Shown: positions 20,712 through 29,302, counted from the first letter of the stretch. The stretch: 64,000 bases of DNA from JAZDEY01 sp043808325 [NCBI: Candidatus Eiseniibacteriota bacterium] (GCA_043808325.1 JAZDEY010000004.1:27357-91356), one strand, 5' to 3'. Notes: generated by a model not told the origin, from the sequence alone. Program-made: numbers and translations.

Positions 20712-22073
20712 TCATTCCGCGCGCTTCATGCTCTCAATTCCGGTGGGAGTGACTCGGCCCACAACGACCGGCCTCGGGCTCGGTTTGGAGCGCGCCAGAG
20801 CGATCGCATCCTTGAGAAGTCCCGCGCATCGCCTGGCGGTCGAGGAATCCCGGGCGTAGACAAGCGCAAGGGTTTCCCCCTTTGCTACCCTATCTCCTCG
20901 CTTCTTAAGGAACTCTATCCCCGCTGCATGATCGACTCTGTCTTCCGACCGGAGTCTCCCTGCGCCCAGCTCGAGTGCTATCCTCCCGACGGCCATGGCG
21001 TCGATACTCGATATGTAACCGCTGGAGTAGCCGGCAAGCACGGTTGTCACCCGCGGTCTCGGCAGAAGCCGCACGTTATCCACGACTGTGGGCACTCCGT
21101 GCTGAGCCGCGACCATCTCCCTGAACTTCTGGAGCCCCTTGCCTCCGACGAGGGCAGTCCTCAGCAGGGTATAGGCCTCCGCCCGTCTCTTGGCTCGTCC
21201 GGCCAGAAGCAGCATCTCCGAGCCGAGGGCCAGGCTCACGTCAACGAGATCGCTCACCCATCTCCCCTTCAATACCTCAATGGCTTCCCTCACTTCAACT
21301 GCGTTGCCTACGCAGTGACCCAGAGGCTCATCCATGCGGGTCAGGATCGCGGAGGTCTTCATGCCGAGCGCCGAGGCAACCTTGACCAGGAGCCTTGCAA
21401 GCTCGCAGCCCTGAGCGGTGCTTTCCATGAAAGCGCCCTTGCCAACTTTTATGTCAAAGACAACGGCGTCCGCGCCGGATGCGATCTTCTTACTAAGGAT
21501 GCTGCTTACGATAAGCGGCAGACAGACCACGGTCGAGGTAACGTCTCGAAGCGCATAGAACTTGCGATCAGCGGGAGCGATCTCATCGGTCTGGCCGATT
21601 ATGGAGATGCCGACCTTTCTCACGATGCGCTCGAACTCCCTGGGCTCAAGATCGGTCCTGAAGCCTGGGATGGATTCCAGCTTGTCCAGCGTTCCCCCGG
21701 TGTGCCCCAGGGCGCGCCCCGAGACCATCGGCACATGAACTCCGACCGACGCCACAAGAGGCCCGACGATCAAAGAGACTTTGTCTCCCACTCCGCCGGT
21801 CGAATGCTTGTCCACCTTGGCGGCCCGGATGCTCGCGAGACTCAGTGCCGTGCCCGAGGCGATCATGGATTTAACAAGATCGCCGGTCTCCCTGAGGTTC
21901 ATGCTCCTGAAGTAGACCGCCATCAGGAAGGCTGAGATCTGGTAGTCGGGGATCGCCCCGGTCGCAGAAAATTTCACAAACCAGGAGATCTCGGGCGTGG
22001 TAAGGGCTTCACCCCTCTGCTTCTTCGCGATTATGTCAACGGCTCGAAAATCCGAATATTCCATTTGCTCCAT
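20712..22073 (-). CDS. pdp: Pyrimidine-nucleoside/thymidine phosphorylase
   Basis: A 453-residue enzyme that phosphorolyses thymidine, deoxyuridine or uridine to the base and (deoxy)ribose-1-phosphate. The family signature KHSTGGVGDK (89-98) is intact, as are SGRALGHTGGTLDKLE and KKIASGADAVVFDIKVGKGAFM. The C-terminal PYNP domain follows (AAGIEFLKKRGDRVAKGE). Length matches the type II nucleoside phosphorylase family (~430-450). It is the last gene of the deoB-cdd-rpiB-deoC cluster and provides the entry step. I cannot distinguish thymidine-specific DeoA from broad Pdp by eye. The ATG at 22064 is an alternative start. Confidence 0.93.
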   Translation of the reverse strand: MEQMEYSDFRAVDIIAKKQRGEALTTPEISWFVKFSATGAIPDYQISAFLMAVYFRSMNLRETGDLVKSMIASGTALSLASIRAAKVDKHSTGGVGDKVSLIVGPLVASVGVHVPMVSGRALGHTGGTLDKLESIPGFRTDLEPREFERIVRKVGISIIGQTDEIAPADRKFYALRDVTSTVVCLPLIVSSILSKKIASGADAVVFDIKVGKGAFMESTAQGCELARLLVKVASALGMKTSAILTRMDEPLGHCVGNAVEVREAIEVLKGRWVSDLVDVSLALGSEMLLLAGRAKRRAEAYTLLRTALVGGKGLQKFREMVAAQHGVPTVVDNVRLLPRPRVTTVLAGYSSGYISSIDAMAVGRIALELGAGRLRSEDRVDHAAGIEFLKKRGDRVAKGETLALVYARDSSTARRCAGLLKDAIALARSKPSPRPVVVGRVTPTGIESMKRAE

Positions 22074-22106
22074 CCGTTGGTGTCAGGGCGTTGCGGGACC
22101 GCGGGA

Positions 22107-22994
22107 CTATCCCCCCACAATCTTGACGCTTGCGCTGGCTCCGATCCGCGTGGCGCCCGCCTCTATCATGCGGGCAGCGGTTTCGGCGTCTCTGATCCCT
22201 CCCGCTGCTTTGATCCCCATCTCCTGGCCCACGACGCTCCGCATCAGCTTCACATCCTCAACGGTAGCGCCGCCCGGGCCGAAGCCGGTTGAAGTCTTGA
22301 CGAAATCCATGCCCGCCTTCTTGGCAATCTCGCAGGCTTTGATCTTCTCCTCGTTATTGAGGAGAGCGGTCTCAAGAATCACCTTGGTCAAGATCGCGCG
22401 TCCACAGGTTTCCTTGACGTCCCTCATGTCCTCCTCGACCAGCCTGTAATTCTTGGACTTCATCGCCCCCACGTTCATCACCATATCGATCTCACGGGCC
22501 CCGTCAAGAATCGCCCGCCTGGTCTCGTAGGCCTTGACTTCTTTCTTGGCGGCCCCCAGGGGAAAGCCGACAACCGAGCACACTTTGACCCTGGTCGCCT
22601 GAAGCAGGCTGCTCGCAAGCTTCACGTAGCAGGGATTGACGCACACACTCGCAAAGGCGAATTCCGCGGCTTCCCGACAGAGCTTCTCGATCTCGGCCTC
22701 GCTTGCGTCAGGCTTCAATAGCGTGTGATCGATCAGATCCGCGACATCCCTGGAGACCGAGCCGATCCCCAGCGAAGAGCTTATCCTTGCAGCTCCCGCG
22801 CCCTTGATCTTCGCGACCGCCGCAGGGGCTCGCTCCGCGCACTTGCCGCAAAAAACACACACCGAGCAATCACTGCCCGAGCCGCCTTTCCCCACCCCTT
22901 CCCCCCCGGTGGGCACGCCGGGATACGGACTCTCGCCGAGCTTCTTTATGACCTCTCGTACCACCCGTTCGACGATCTCGCTATAGTCTTGCAT
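22107..22994 (-). CDS. deoC: Deoxyribose-phosphate aldolase with N-terminal targeting-type extension and Cys motif
   Basis: 295 residues from the ATG at 22994 (AGGG nine bases upstream), overlapping the rpiB-like stop by 14 bases. It cleaves 2-deoxyribose-5-phosphate to acetaldehyde and glyceraldehyde-3-phosphate. The DERA barrel starts near residue 83 (DVADLIDHTLLKPDAS). Schiff-base Lys233 is in VKTSTGFGP, with Asp170 in EIDMVMN and Lys262 in GIKAAGGIRD. It is about 70 residues longer than ordinary DeoC. The extra N-terminus begins with an amphipathic helix (residues 1-20, EIVERVVREVIKKLG), then a Gly/Pro linker, then CSVCVFCGKC (Cys43, 46, 49, 52). The helix-plus-linker form is typical of microcompartment encapsulation peptides. 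Confidence 0.93.
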   Translation of the reverse strand: MQDYSEIVERVVREVIKKLGESPYPGVPTGGEGVGKGGSGSDCSVCVFCGKCAERAPAAVAKIKGAGAARISSSLGIGSVSRDVADLIDHTLLKPDASEAEIEKLCREAAEFAFASVCVNPCYVKLASSLLQATRVKVCSVVGFPLGAAKKEVKAYETRRAILDGAREIDMVMNVGAMKSKNYRLVEEDMRDVKETCGRAILTKVILETALLNNEEKIKACEIAKKAGMDFVKTSTGFGPGGATVEDVKLMRSVVGQEMGIKAAGGIRDAETAARMIEAGATRIGASASVKIVGG

Positions 22995-23568
22995 CAAGAC
23001 CATCCCTCTCGATCTTCGCGATTTTCTCGATCCTTGCCGCGTGCCTGCCACCCTCGAAGGGGGTCTCCAGCCAGATCCTCACTAGCCGCCGCGCAAGGCC
23101 TCGGTTGACAAAATTGGCGCCCAGGGAGAGTACATTGGCATCGTTGTGGAGCCGGCTTGAGCGGGCAGCTTCCACGTCATAGCAGGTGGCCGCTCTTATG
23201 CCCCTCACCTTGTTGGCGGCAATCGCCGAGCCGATTCCAACCAGATCTATAAGGATTCCGAAATCGCAGACCTTCCGAGCCACCTTCTCCGACACACGAA
23301 GCGCAATATCGGGATAGTCTCCGACCTTGCCTTCCTCGGCCCCACAGTCAAGCACCGTGTGGCCGAGTTCCACAAGGTACTCCCTGAGCTGCTTCCTGAG
23401 CACGGCTCCACGGTGATCGGAACCGAGAGCGACCTTGAGCTGCTTGGCCTCGCCCCTGGTAAGGCGTTCCTCGGGAAGCCCGGAGGTCCTGAGCACGACC
23501 CGGGGCAGCTCTTCCCCGAAAGTCTTATCGACGATCCCTTCGATACGCTTCCCGAAAGTTTCCGGCAC
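22981..23568 (-). CDS. RpiB/LacAB-family sugar-phosphate isomerase with N-terminal extension
   Basis: 195 residues from a GTG at 23568, chosen because GGAGGG lies six bases upstream; an ATG at 23634 has none. From residue 46 it follows ribose-5-phosphate isomerase B: KVALGSDHRGAVLRKQL, VGDYPDIA, ANKVRGIRAATCYD, RLHNDANVLSLG. In classical RpiB the active-site loop reads CGTGIG; here it is DLVGIG (108-113), so the catalytic cysteine and the anion-hole threonine are both replaced. A ~45-residue N-terminal segment (FGKRIEGIVDKTFGEEL then a Pro/Gly-rich linker) looks like an encapsulation peptide. Ribose-5-phosphate isomerase activity should not be assumed. Confidence 0.82.
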   Translation of the reverse strand: MPETFGKRIEGIVDKTFGEELPRVVLRTSGLPEERLTRGEAKQLKVALGSDHRGAVLRKQLREYLVELGHTVLDCGAEEGKVGDYPDIALRVSEKVARKVCDFGILIDLVGIGSAIAANKVRGIRAATCYDVEAARSSRLHNDANVLSLGANFVNRGLARRLVRIWLETPFEGGRHAARIEKIAKIERDGLDARL

Positions 23569-23652
23569 TCTTGACCCTCCGGCCTTACGACCTCCCGACC
23601 CAGCGGGTGCTATCGCCCGCACGGGGCTCCGCACCCGGGCGAGCTCGCTGCC

Positions 23653-24033
23653 TCAGAATCTGAAAGGCTGAGGCAGGAGATCCTTTAGCTCGTATGTCTT
23701 GAAGGGTCCGCCCAGCGAGCCTACGATCACCGTGCGGACGCCAAACTCGCTCATCACCTGAAGGCACGCCCCGCAGGGAAGCGGTAGCCTCTGGGCCCCC
23801 TCGCTCACGACGACCACTTTATCGATCTGCTTCGTGCCCCGGGCAACTGCGGCAAAGATCGCCGCTCGCTCCGCGCAGATGGTAAGCCCGAACGAGGCAT
23901 TCTCGACGTTGCATCCGCTCGACACCTCGCCCTGGGGAGTCACAGCGCAGGCGCCGACCCGGAACTTGGAGTAAGGCGCGTACGCGTGTGCAAGCGCAGC
24001 CGCGGCTTCACTGATAAGTTCGGAATCTTCCAC
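23653..24033 (-). CDS. cdd: Cytidine deaminase
   Basis: 126 residues, the size of the tetrameric small cytidine deaminases. It hydrolytically deaminates cytidine and deoxycytidine to uridine and deoxyuridine, feeding the phosphorylase encoded downstream. The zinc site is complete: CAERAA (Cys53, catalytic Glu55) and PCGAC (Cys87, Cys90). SGCNVENASFGLTICAE is the canonical substrate-loop sequence. It sits between deoB and the rpiB-like gene on the same strand with short gaps. Confidence 0.95.
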   Translation of the reverse strand: MEDSELISEAAAALAHAYAPYSKFRVGACAVTPQGEVSSGCNVENASFGLTICAERAAIFAAVARGTKQIDKVVVVSEGAQRLPLPCGACLQVMSEFGVRTVIVGSLGGPFKTYELKDLLPQPFRF

Positions 24034-24075
24034 AGGTTCTCTCCGGCCTTGATCTGTCGTAGGCCTATCGCCCAG

Positions 24076-25257
24076 TTACTTCAGGCTTATCTCACTAAGA
24101 AAACTTGTGCCCGCCTGGGTCGTGACCCCGAGCATCTCCCCCACGGTAGCCCCGAGGTCAGCGAAGGTCTGCCGGGTGCCGAGGTTGACCCCCTGCCTCA
24201 GGCCCTTACCGGAAACCAGGAGCGGCACGTATTCCCGCGAATGATCCGTACTCGGTGTGGTCGGATCATTGCCGTGATCGGCCGTCACCACCAGCATATC
24301 GGCCGGCCCAAGCGCATCCATGATGCCCGGCAGGCCCCGATCGAATTCCTCGAGGCCCGACTTAAATCCCTCGACATCATTGCGATGCCCCCAGAGCATA
24401 TCAAAATCAACCAGATTTGCAAAGATAAGACCGCCGATCGTACGCGAGGCGCGCGCCGTAATGTTTGCGATGTTCTCGGCATTGGAGGCAGCATGGACGC
24501 AGTCGGTGAAGCCGCGCTTGGCGAAGAGGTAGTCCACCTTTCCCATCGAGACGGTGCTCAAGCCTTTCGCGACCAGGGAATCCAGCAGAGTCTTCCGCGG
24601 CGGGCACAGCGAGAAATCCTTGCGATGAGGTGTCCTGTAGTAGCCGCCGCTCTTGCCGAGGAAGGGCCGGGCAATCACCCGGCCGACCGCGTGCTCTCCG
24701 GTAAGCATGTCGCGGGCGATCCGGCAGATGTGGTAGAGGTCGTCAAGGGGGATGACTTCCTCGTGGGCGGCTATCTGAAAGACGCTGTCGGCGGAGGTAT
24801 AGACGATCGGCTTGCCGGTCCGAACGTGCTCGTCCCCAAGCTGTTTGATTATCTCCGTGCCTGAAGCAGGGAAGTTGCCGAGTGTTCCTCTGCCGATCGC
24901 TTGCTCGAAGGGTTTTATCACTTCGGGGGGGAAGCCGTCAGGATAGGTGGGAAAAGGCTTATCAAGGATCAGGCCGGCCATCTCCCAGTGTCCTGAGATG
25001 GAATCCTTGCCGGGCGAAGCTTCGGCCATCCTTCCATAATTACCTTGAGGAGACGGGTGCGGTGCCACACCTGCAAGGCTAGCGATGCTGCCGAGGCCGA
25101 GGCGCCCCAGATTGGGTAGGTCGAGGCCGCCGACGGCAGCCGCCAGATTGCCCAGGGTATTGCTGCCTCGGTCGCCGTAGAGGTCCGCATCAGGCAGGGC
25201 TCCGATACCTACACCATCGAGGACAATAATGACCGCCTTGCGGGGAAGCGAGGTCAA
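24076..25257 (-). CDS. deoB: Phosphopentomutase
   Basis: 393 residues, the family's usual length. It interconverts (deoxy)ribose-1-phosphate and (deoxy)ribose-5-phosphate in the cytoplasm, linking the phosphorylase to DeoC. Alkaline-phosphatase-superfamily features are [14 protein letters not shown] (metal Asp14), [28 protein letters not shown] (phospho-acceptor Thr/Ser region), [22 protein letters not shown] (split here as [11 protein letters not shown] and DHSREYVP). Its ATG overlaps the stop of the tudor-like gene by four bases, so the two are coupled. Confidence 0.95.
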   Translation of the reverse strand: MTSLPRKAVIIVLDGVGIGALPDADLYGDRGSNTLGNLAAAVGGLDLPNLGRLGLGSIASLAGVAPHPSPQGNYGRMAEASPGKDSISGHWEMAGLILDKPFPTYPDGFPPEVIKPFEQAIGRGTLGNFPASGTEIIKQLGDEHVRTGKPIVYTSADSVFQIAAHEEVIPLDDLYHICRIARDMLTGEHAVGRVIARPFLGKSGGYYRTPHRKDFSLCPPRKTLLDSLVAKGLSTVSMGKVDYLFAKRGFTDCVHAASNAENIANITARASRTIGGLIFANLVDFDMLWGHRNDVEGFKSGLEEFDRGLPGIMDALGPADMLVVTADHGNDPTTPSTDHSREYVPLLVSGKGLRQGVNLGTRQTFADLGATVGEMLGVTTQAGTSFLSEISLK

Positions 25258-25538
25258 GATTCCTCTTCTCCGTCACCTCCCACCACTTCCACCTCCTTCA
25301 CGCCCACCTTCTCGGCCTTGCCGGCCGCCTCCGCCTTGCCCTCGGCCCCTGTCTTCGATCGCGAGACCAGCTCGAGGGCCGCGTACTTGAGGATGATCTT
25401 CTTCTGCCCCCACTTTTCAAAGGAAATCACGGCGCACGTGTCCTCGCCAAGCGGATAGACGTCAAGTATGTCACCCTTGCCCAGCTTCTTGTGCGAAACG
25501 GTGTCGCCCACTCTAAACTGCGCTTTGCCAGCTGCCAT
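25254..25538 (-). CDS. Small tudor/SH3-like protein resembling the UvrD/PcrA C-terminus
   Basis: 94 residues. Residues about 7-58 ([20 protein letters not shown], then [24 protein letters not shown] in pieces) match the pattern of the C-terminal tudor-like domain of PcrA/UvrD helicases, which contacts RNA polymerase. The remaining ~35 residues are a Lys/Glu/Gly/Val-rich tail, probably disordered. The ATG has AAGAGG-type purines upstream. It overlaps deoB by four bases and follows alr. A free-standing version suggests a small RNA-polymerase- or nucleic-acid-binding protein; that is inference from the fold only. Confidence 0.7.
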   Translation of the reverse strand: MAAGKAQFRVGDTVSHKKLGKGDILDVYPLGEDTCAVISFEKWGQKKIILKYAALELVSRSKTGAEGKAEAAGKAEKVGVKEVEVVGGDGEEES

Positions 25539-25627
25539 GTCTTAAGACCTCTTCAGTCAATCCCCGAAAGCCTCTTGGTTGAACCTCTTCAGAGCACCCC
25601 CTCGGAGAATGTTCGAGGAAAATCATC

Positions 25628-26806
25628 TCAGAAAGAGATGCCCTGCCTGGAGAGCCATTCCCCTACAAGCGTAACAATGCCGGTGACGGCGCCGTTTTCA
25701 ATATAGACCCGCGGCACCCGTTTGCCGATCCCGCAGGTCACCTCATAGGATATTGTACCGCAGGACTTGGCGACCTCGTAAACGGTGATCTCCTCATCGC
25801 CCTGCTTGCCGAAGATGATCACCTCATCGCCCACTTTGACGTGCGGGATGTGTGAGACGTCTATCATGGTCATATCCATGGTCACCATCCCGACGATCGG
25901 GGCCCTCATGCCTCTCACCAGAAGAGCGCCGTTATTCGACATGCCCCTGGTGAGGCCGTGGCCGTAACCGGCGGCCACAGCGGCAACCCGAGCATCGTGG
26001 TCAAGCGCGTGGGTCCGGCCGTAGCTGACGGTCTTGCCCTTGCGCACCTGCTTGACGTTGACGACGCGGGACTTGAAGCTCATCACGGGCTCAAAGCCTA
26101 TCCCATTCATGTCTTCCCTCGGAAACATGCCGTAGATCATGCCGCCGGGGCGCACCATGTTGATGTGGCTATCAGGAAACTGGGCGACCGCAGCGCTATT
26201 GGCGGCGTGTCTCAAGGGAAAGACAATCCCTTCTTTTCCAAGCGCCTCAATGATCCCGCGAAACCGGGCGAGCTGACGTTCCGAGAAATCCCGGTCCTCA
26301 TTGTACGCCGAAGGGAAGTGAGTGTAGACACCCTCGACATTAAGGCCGTTGAGTTTGGACAAGACCCTCAGAAACTCGTGGGCTTCTTCTTCATTGACCC
26401 CTCCACGCGTCATTCCCGTATCGATGTCAACGTGGACTCTCGCGACCCGTGAGGACTGCGCCGCCCGCGCTGCCAGGGCTTGCGCGAACTCCATGTCGGA
26501 CACCGTGGGGGTCAGACTGTATTCGAGGATCTCATCGATCTCGGAGGCAAGCGACGGGCTCAGGATCAGGATCGGTGCCTTGAGACCCGAATTCCTGAGT
26601 TCCATTCCCTCATGCAGGGTCGCCACGCCGAGCATGTGTACTCCGGCCGCAACCGCAGCCTTGGCCACGTGCGGAGCCCCGTGGCCGTAACCATCGGCTT
26701 TGACTATAAGAAGGATATCTACGCGAGGCCCAACTATCTGCTGGGTTCTTCTTACATTTCGCTTGAGGGCACTGACGTCAATCTCCGACCATGCAGCGAA
26801 TTCCAT
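25628..26806 (-). CDS. alr: Alanine racemase
   Basis: 392 residues from the ATG at 26806 (GGGGAGG upstream). A PLP enzyme that interconverts L- and D-alanine for peptidoglycan. The PLP lysine is Lys36 in IVKADGYGHG. The second catalytic base region reads AAGYGHGLTRGMSNNG, and the PLP-phosphate/inner-gate segments GMIYGMFP and MVTMDMTMIDV are present. Length is normal (~370-390). It heads the strand that continues into the tudor-like gene and deoB after a 90-base gap, so it may or may not belong to the same transcript. Confidence 0.95.
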   Translation of the reverse strand: MEFAAWSEIDVSALKRNVRRTQQIVGPRVDILLIVKADGYGHGAPHVAKAAVAAGVHMLGVATLHEGMELRNSGLKAPILILSPSLASEIDEILEYSLTPTVSDMEFAQALAARAAQSSRVARVHVDIDTGMTRGGVNEEEAHEFLRVLSKLNGLNVEGVYTHFPSAYNEDRDFSERQLARFRGIIEALGKEGIVFPLRHAANSAAVAQFPDSHINMVRPGGMIYGMFPREDMNGIGFEPVMSFKSRVVNVKQVRKGKTVSYGRTHALDHDARVAAVAAGYGHGLTRGMSNNGALLVRGMRAPIVGMVTMDMTMIDVSHIPHVKVGDEVIIFGKQGDEEITVYEVAKSCGTISYEVTCGIGKRVPRVYIENGAVTGIVTLVGEWLSRQGISF

Positions 26807-26951
26807 AGCCTTCCGGTCCTCCCCTAAATCATCGTTACGGGTAACACATGCCTGCCCTAATTGCAAGCATGTTTTTGGCCGCTCCGGGCTCCCTGGCCCA
26901 TCCCACCTACATTAGACGCCGGGCCCATCTCTCCCTCCCGCGTCTTTTGGA

Positions 26952-26980
26952 TTGTGATAGGCCGCCGGCGAGGCTACTAT
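26952..26980 (+). promoter_or_regulatory. Putative mazG promoter
   Basis: TTGTGA (26952-26957), 17-base spacer, TACTAT (26975-26980). The expected transcription start near 26987 leaves a 37-base leader to the ATG at 27024, which supports that start over the ATG at 26997. Confidence 0.5.
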
Positions 26981-27023
26981 TGAGTGTCGGGTTTCAATGC
27001 GGCGTTTCAAGAAAGGACCAAAG

Positions 27024-27797
27024 ATGACGAACCCATTTGACGAATTTCGTGGCCTTGTCGCGTTTCTGAGAAGCGACAAAGGCTGTCCCTGGGACAGGGC
27101 TCAGACACTCGAGAGCCTGCGGCCCCATCTGCTCGAAGAAACCTATGAGGCCTGCGAGGCAATCGATGAGGGCGATGCGGCCAAACTCCGTGAGGAACTG
27201 GGGGACACCCTGTTTTTGATCCTCTTCGCCGCCAAGATCGCCGAGGATCGGGGCCTCTTTACAATCGATGACGTGATAAGGGAAAGCCATGCCAAGATGG
27301 TCGCCCGCCACACCCACGTTTTTGTCGAGCGAAAGGACCTGGATGCCCACGAGGTTGTGGACGAGTGGGAGAAGTCCAAACGGGCGCAGAAACCTGCGGA
27401 CCAATCGGTCTTATCGGGCATTCCCAAGACCTATCCCAGCCTCTTGAAGGCCCAGAGAATCCAGCAGCGTGCGGCCAGCCTGGGCTTCGACTGGGACCGC
27501 CTGGAGTGCGTTTTCGACAAGCTCAGGGAGGAGATCGCGGAATTCGAAGAGGCCTGCCGCGGCAAGGAGAAGGAAAAGATCAAGGACGAGCTGGGGGACA
27601 TCATGTTTGCCCTCGTCAATGTCGCCAGATTCCTTGGTGTGAGCGCCGAGGATGCCCTCCAGGGCACGATCTCCAAGTTCAGACATAGATTCGCGCACGT
27701 CGAGAAGGAAATCGCAAGGCGTGGCAGAATGACCCTTGCCGAGATGGATGCGATCTGGGAAAAGAGCAAGCAGGGAGAGGCTAAAGGGAGAGACTGA
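27024..27797 (+). CDS. mazG: Nucleoside triphosphate pyrophosphohydrolase MazG
   Basis: 257 residues from the ATG at 27024 (AAAGGA seven bases upstream). It hydrolyses (d)NTPs to NMP and pyrophosphate, a housecleaning role. The protein has two MazG helical domains. The first contains CPWDRAQTLESLRPHLLEET, EACEAIDEGD and EELGDTLF; the second has EIAEFEEACRGKE and DELGDIMFALVNVARFLG. The ExxE/ExxD metal-binding pattern is present in both. Length and two-domain layout match E. coli MazG. It converges with the Nudix gene (10 bases between stops). Confidence 0.95.
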   Translation: MTNPFDEFRGLVAFLRSDKGCPWDRAQTLESLRPHLLEETYEACEAIDEGDAAKLREELGDTLFLILFAAKIAEDRGLFTIDDVIRESHAKMVARHTHVFVERKDLDAHEVVDEWEKSKRAQKPADQSVLSGIPKTYPSLLKAQRIQQRAASLGFDWDRLECVFDKLREEIAEFEEACRGKEKEKIKDELGDIMFALVNVARFLGVSAEDALQGTISKFRHRFAHVEKEIARRGRMTLAEMDAIWEKSKQGEAKGRD

Positions 27798-27807
27798 GAG
27801 GTGAAGG

Positions 27808-28257
27808 TCAGTACTTGCCTTCGAGATAATCCCTGATGATCCGGCGATGGTCGAAGGCCATATCGGACGGCAGAGCGTCCAGAGGAAAGGCCTTGGCCAG
27901 GCTGGCGTCGTCACCGCCGGCGGGCTCCCCGGTAGCCGTTGCGACGAAAACCACGGAGACCGTGTGGCCGCGCGGGTCTCTCGTGGGCGCTGAATACATG
28001 TGGAATTGCCTTGCGAGCTCGACCCTGAGCCCCGTCTCCTCATGTGCCTCCCGGACCGCAGCCTCCTCGACCGTCTCGCCGTAGTCGACGAACCCGCCGG
28101 GCAAGGCCCAGCCTGCCGGCGGATTCTTGCGCTTGATTAGCACGATCCCTCGATCGGGGCCCTCCCCAATCACTATGATGATGTCCACGGTAAGCAGGGG
28201 ATTTCTGCGGGGCCAAGCGCCCCCACATCCCGGACAACAGTCCTGCATAAGATCCAT
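27808..28257 (-). CDS. Nudix hydrolase with N-terminal zinc-ribbon-like segment
   Basis: 149 residues from the ATG at 28257, chosen for GGGAGG eight bases upstream. The Nudix box is complete (Gly55 to Leu77, G-x5-E-x7-RE-x-HEE-x-GL). The N-terminus [14 protein letters not shown] is a knuckle-like CPxCG as in ADP-ribose/NADH-type Nudix proteins, though no second cysteine pair is present. [13 protein letters not shown] and the [12 protein letters not shown] segment suggest an ADP-ribose or nucleotide-sugar pyrophosphatase. A strong terminator upstream isolates it from the PorV-like gene. Confidence 0.9.
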   Translation of the reverse strand: MDLMQDCCPGCGGAWPRRNPLLTVDIIIVIGEGPDRGIVLIKRKNPPAGWALPGGFVDYGETVEEAAVREAHEETGLRVELARQFHMYSAPTRDPRGHTVSVVFVATATGEPAGGDDASLAKAFPLDALPSDMAFDHRRIIRDYLEGKY

Positions 28258-28342
28258 CGCAAAAGCCTCCCTGGCCTCCCTCGCCTCGTGCTCCAACACG
28301 CCAGCCTGCCGGTTTCCGGACCCGGACCCTCCAAGAACCCGC

Positions 28343-28374
28343 AAAAAGGGCCGCGCCCGCAAGGGGCACGGCCC
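28343..28374 (-). terminator. Intrinsic terminator of the PorV-like gene
   Basis: On the minus strand GGGCCGTGCCC, a five-base loop and GGGCGCGGCCC (11-base stem with one G-T pair) are followed by TTTTT (28343-28347). It lies 25 bases after the PorV-like stop. Confidence 0.85.
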
Positions 28375-28399
28375 GAGACTTCCTCTATCTACAAAAGCC

Positions 28400-29302
28400 T
28401 TAGAATCTTGCCGTCACCGAGATCCGGTGATTGTTGCCTAGCACGACTTCATCCTGCTCGGTCATATACGTGTAGTCGAACTGTATGTACGGTACACGGA
28501 TACCAAGACCGGCAGTGAACGCCTTGTCCTCAACACTGTTCAAACCAGTCCTGAAGAAGGCATGGTAGCCGGGGCGTACTTCCATGCCGTACTCGGCGCC
28601 AAGATGGATATCGAAGTTGTCGATCTGCTGAACCTTGTCGACGTCAATGCCTACCGTCAGCGCACCGTCAAGCGCCTTCACGGCACTGCCGAAGCGCCAG
28701 TCGAAAGGCACATTCACATCGCCGTACTGGGAGCCGATGTCTCTGATCATCAAGCCCGCAGATACGTTGTCGTTCACGTTGAACATCCCGCCGAGATCAA
28801 GCCCAAATCCGGTCTCAGTGATGTTCATGACGTTCTGATGCAAAACCTTCGCCGTACCGCCAAGCATCAGGCTTCCGACTTCCATGCCGTAGGAAAACAT
28901 GATCGCGTTGTCGGCATACTCATCGGTACCCTGAAAACCCCCAGAACCATCGCGCCTGGGCATATCGCCCATTCCAGCATTGAGCCATGATACGCCGAGC
29001 CCACCTACGCCAAGCCACTGTGCATAGGCAAAGTAATTAATCTGTCTGTCGACAGCCATGTTTGCCGCATACATAAAGGTGGCCTCGATGTTCTCGATCT
29101 TCACGAGCCCTGCGGGGTTCCAATAGGCAGCCGTTGCATCATCTGCAATAGCTGTGAAAGCCCCTCCCATACCGAGTGCCCTTGCACCAACTCCCATCCT
29201 CAGGAAGGGAGCGGCATGGGAATCCGCGCAGATTGCCGGACTGGACGAAACCATTACCCCGATCGCGACGGCGACTACGAGCAAAAACCTTGACTTTGGC
29301 AT
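28400..29302 (-). CDS. PorV/PorQ-family outer-membrane beta-barrel protein
   Basis: 300 residues from the ATG at 29302. A signal peptide spans residues 1-26 ([20 protein letters not shown]...ICA). The mature start, [20 protein letters not shown] followed by [13 protein letters not shown], is the hallmark of the PorV/PorQ (UPF0164, FadL-related) family. The body alternates as expected for a barrel and ends in an aromatic residue (ISVTARF). In Bacteroidetes PorV is the outer-membrane shuttle of the type IX secretion system. Here the gene follows the giant Ig-like gene by 77 bases on the same strand, so it could help export that protein; this is inference. Confidence 0.88.
   Translation of the reverse strand: MPKSRFLLVVAVAIGVMVSSSPAICADSHAAPFLRMGVGARALGMGGAFTAIADDATAAYWNPAGLVKIENIEATFMYAANMAVDRQINYFAYAQWLGVGGLGVSWLNAGMGDMPRRDGSGGFQGTDEYADNAIMFSYGMEVGSLMLGGTAKVLHQNVMNITETGFGLDLGGMFNVNDNVSAGLMIRDIGSQYGDVNVPFDWRFGSAVKALDGALTVGIDVDKVQQIDNFDIHLGAEYGMEVRPGYHAFFRTGLNSVEDKAFTAGLGIRVPYIQFDYTYMTEQDEVVLGNNHRISVTARF

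Noticed and set aside
20712-26806. Bacterial microcompartment shell proteins near the DeoC/RpiB-like pair
   Set aside because: I looked for small proteins of the BMC-H or pentamer type on both strands and found none in the window; only the cargo-like extensions are present.
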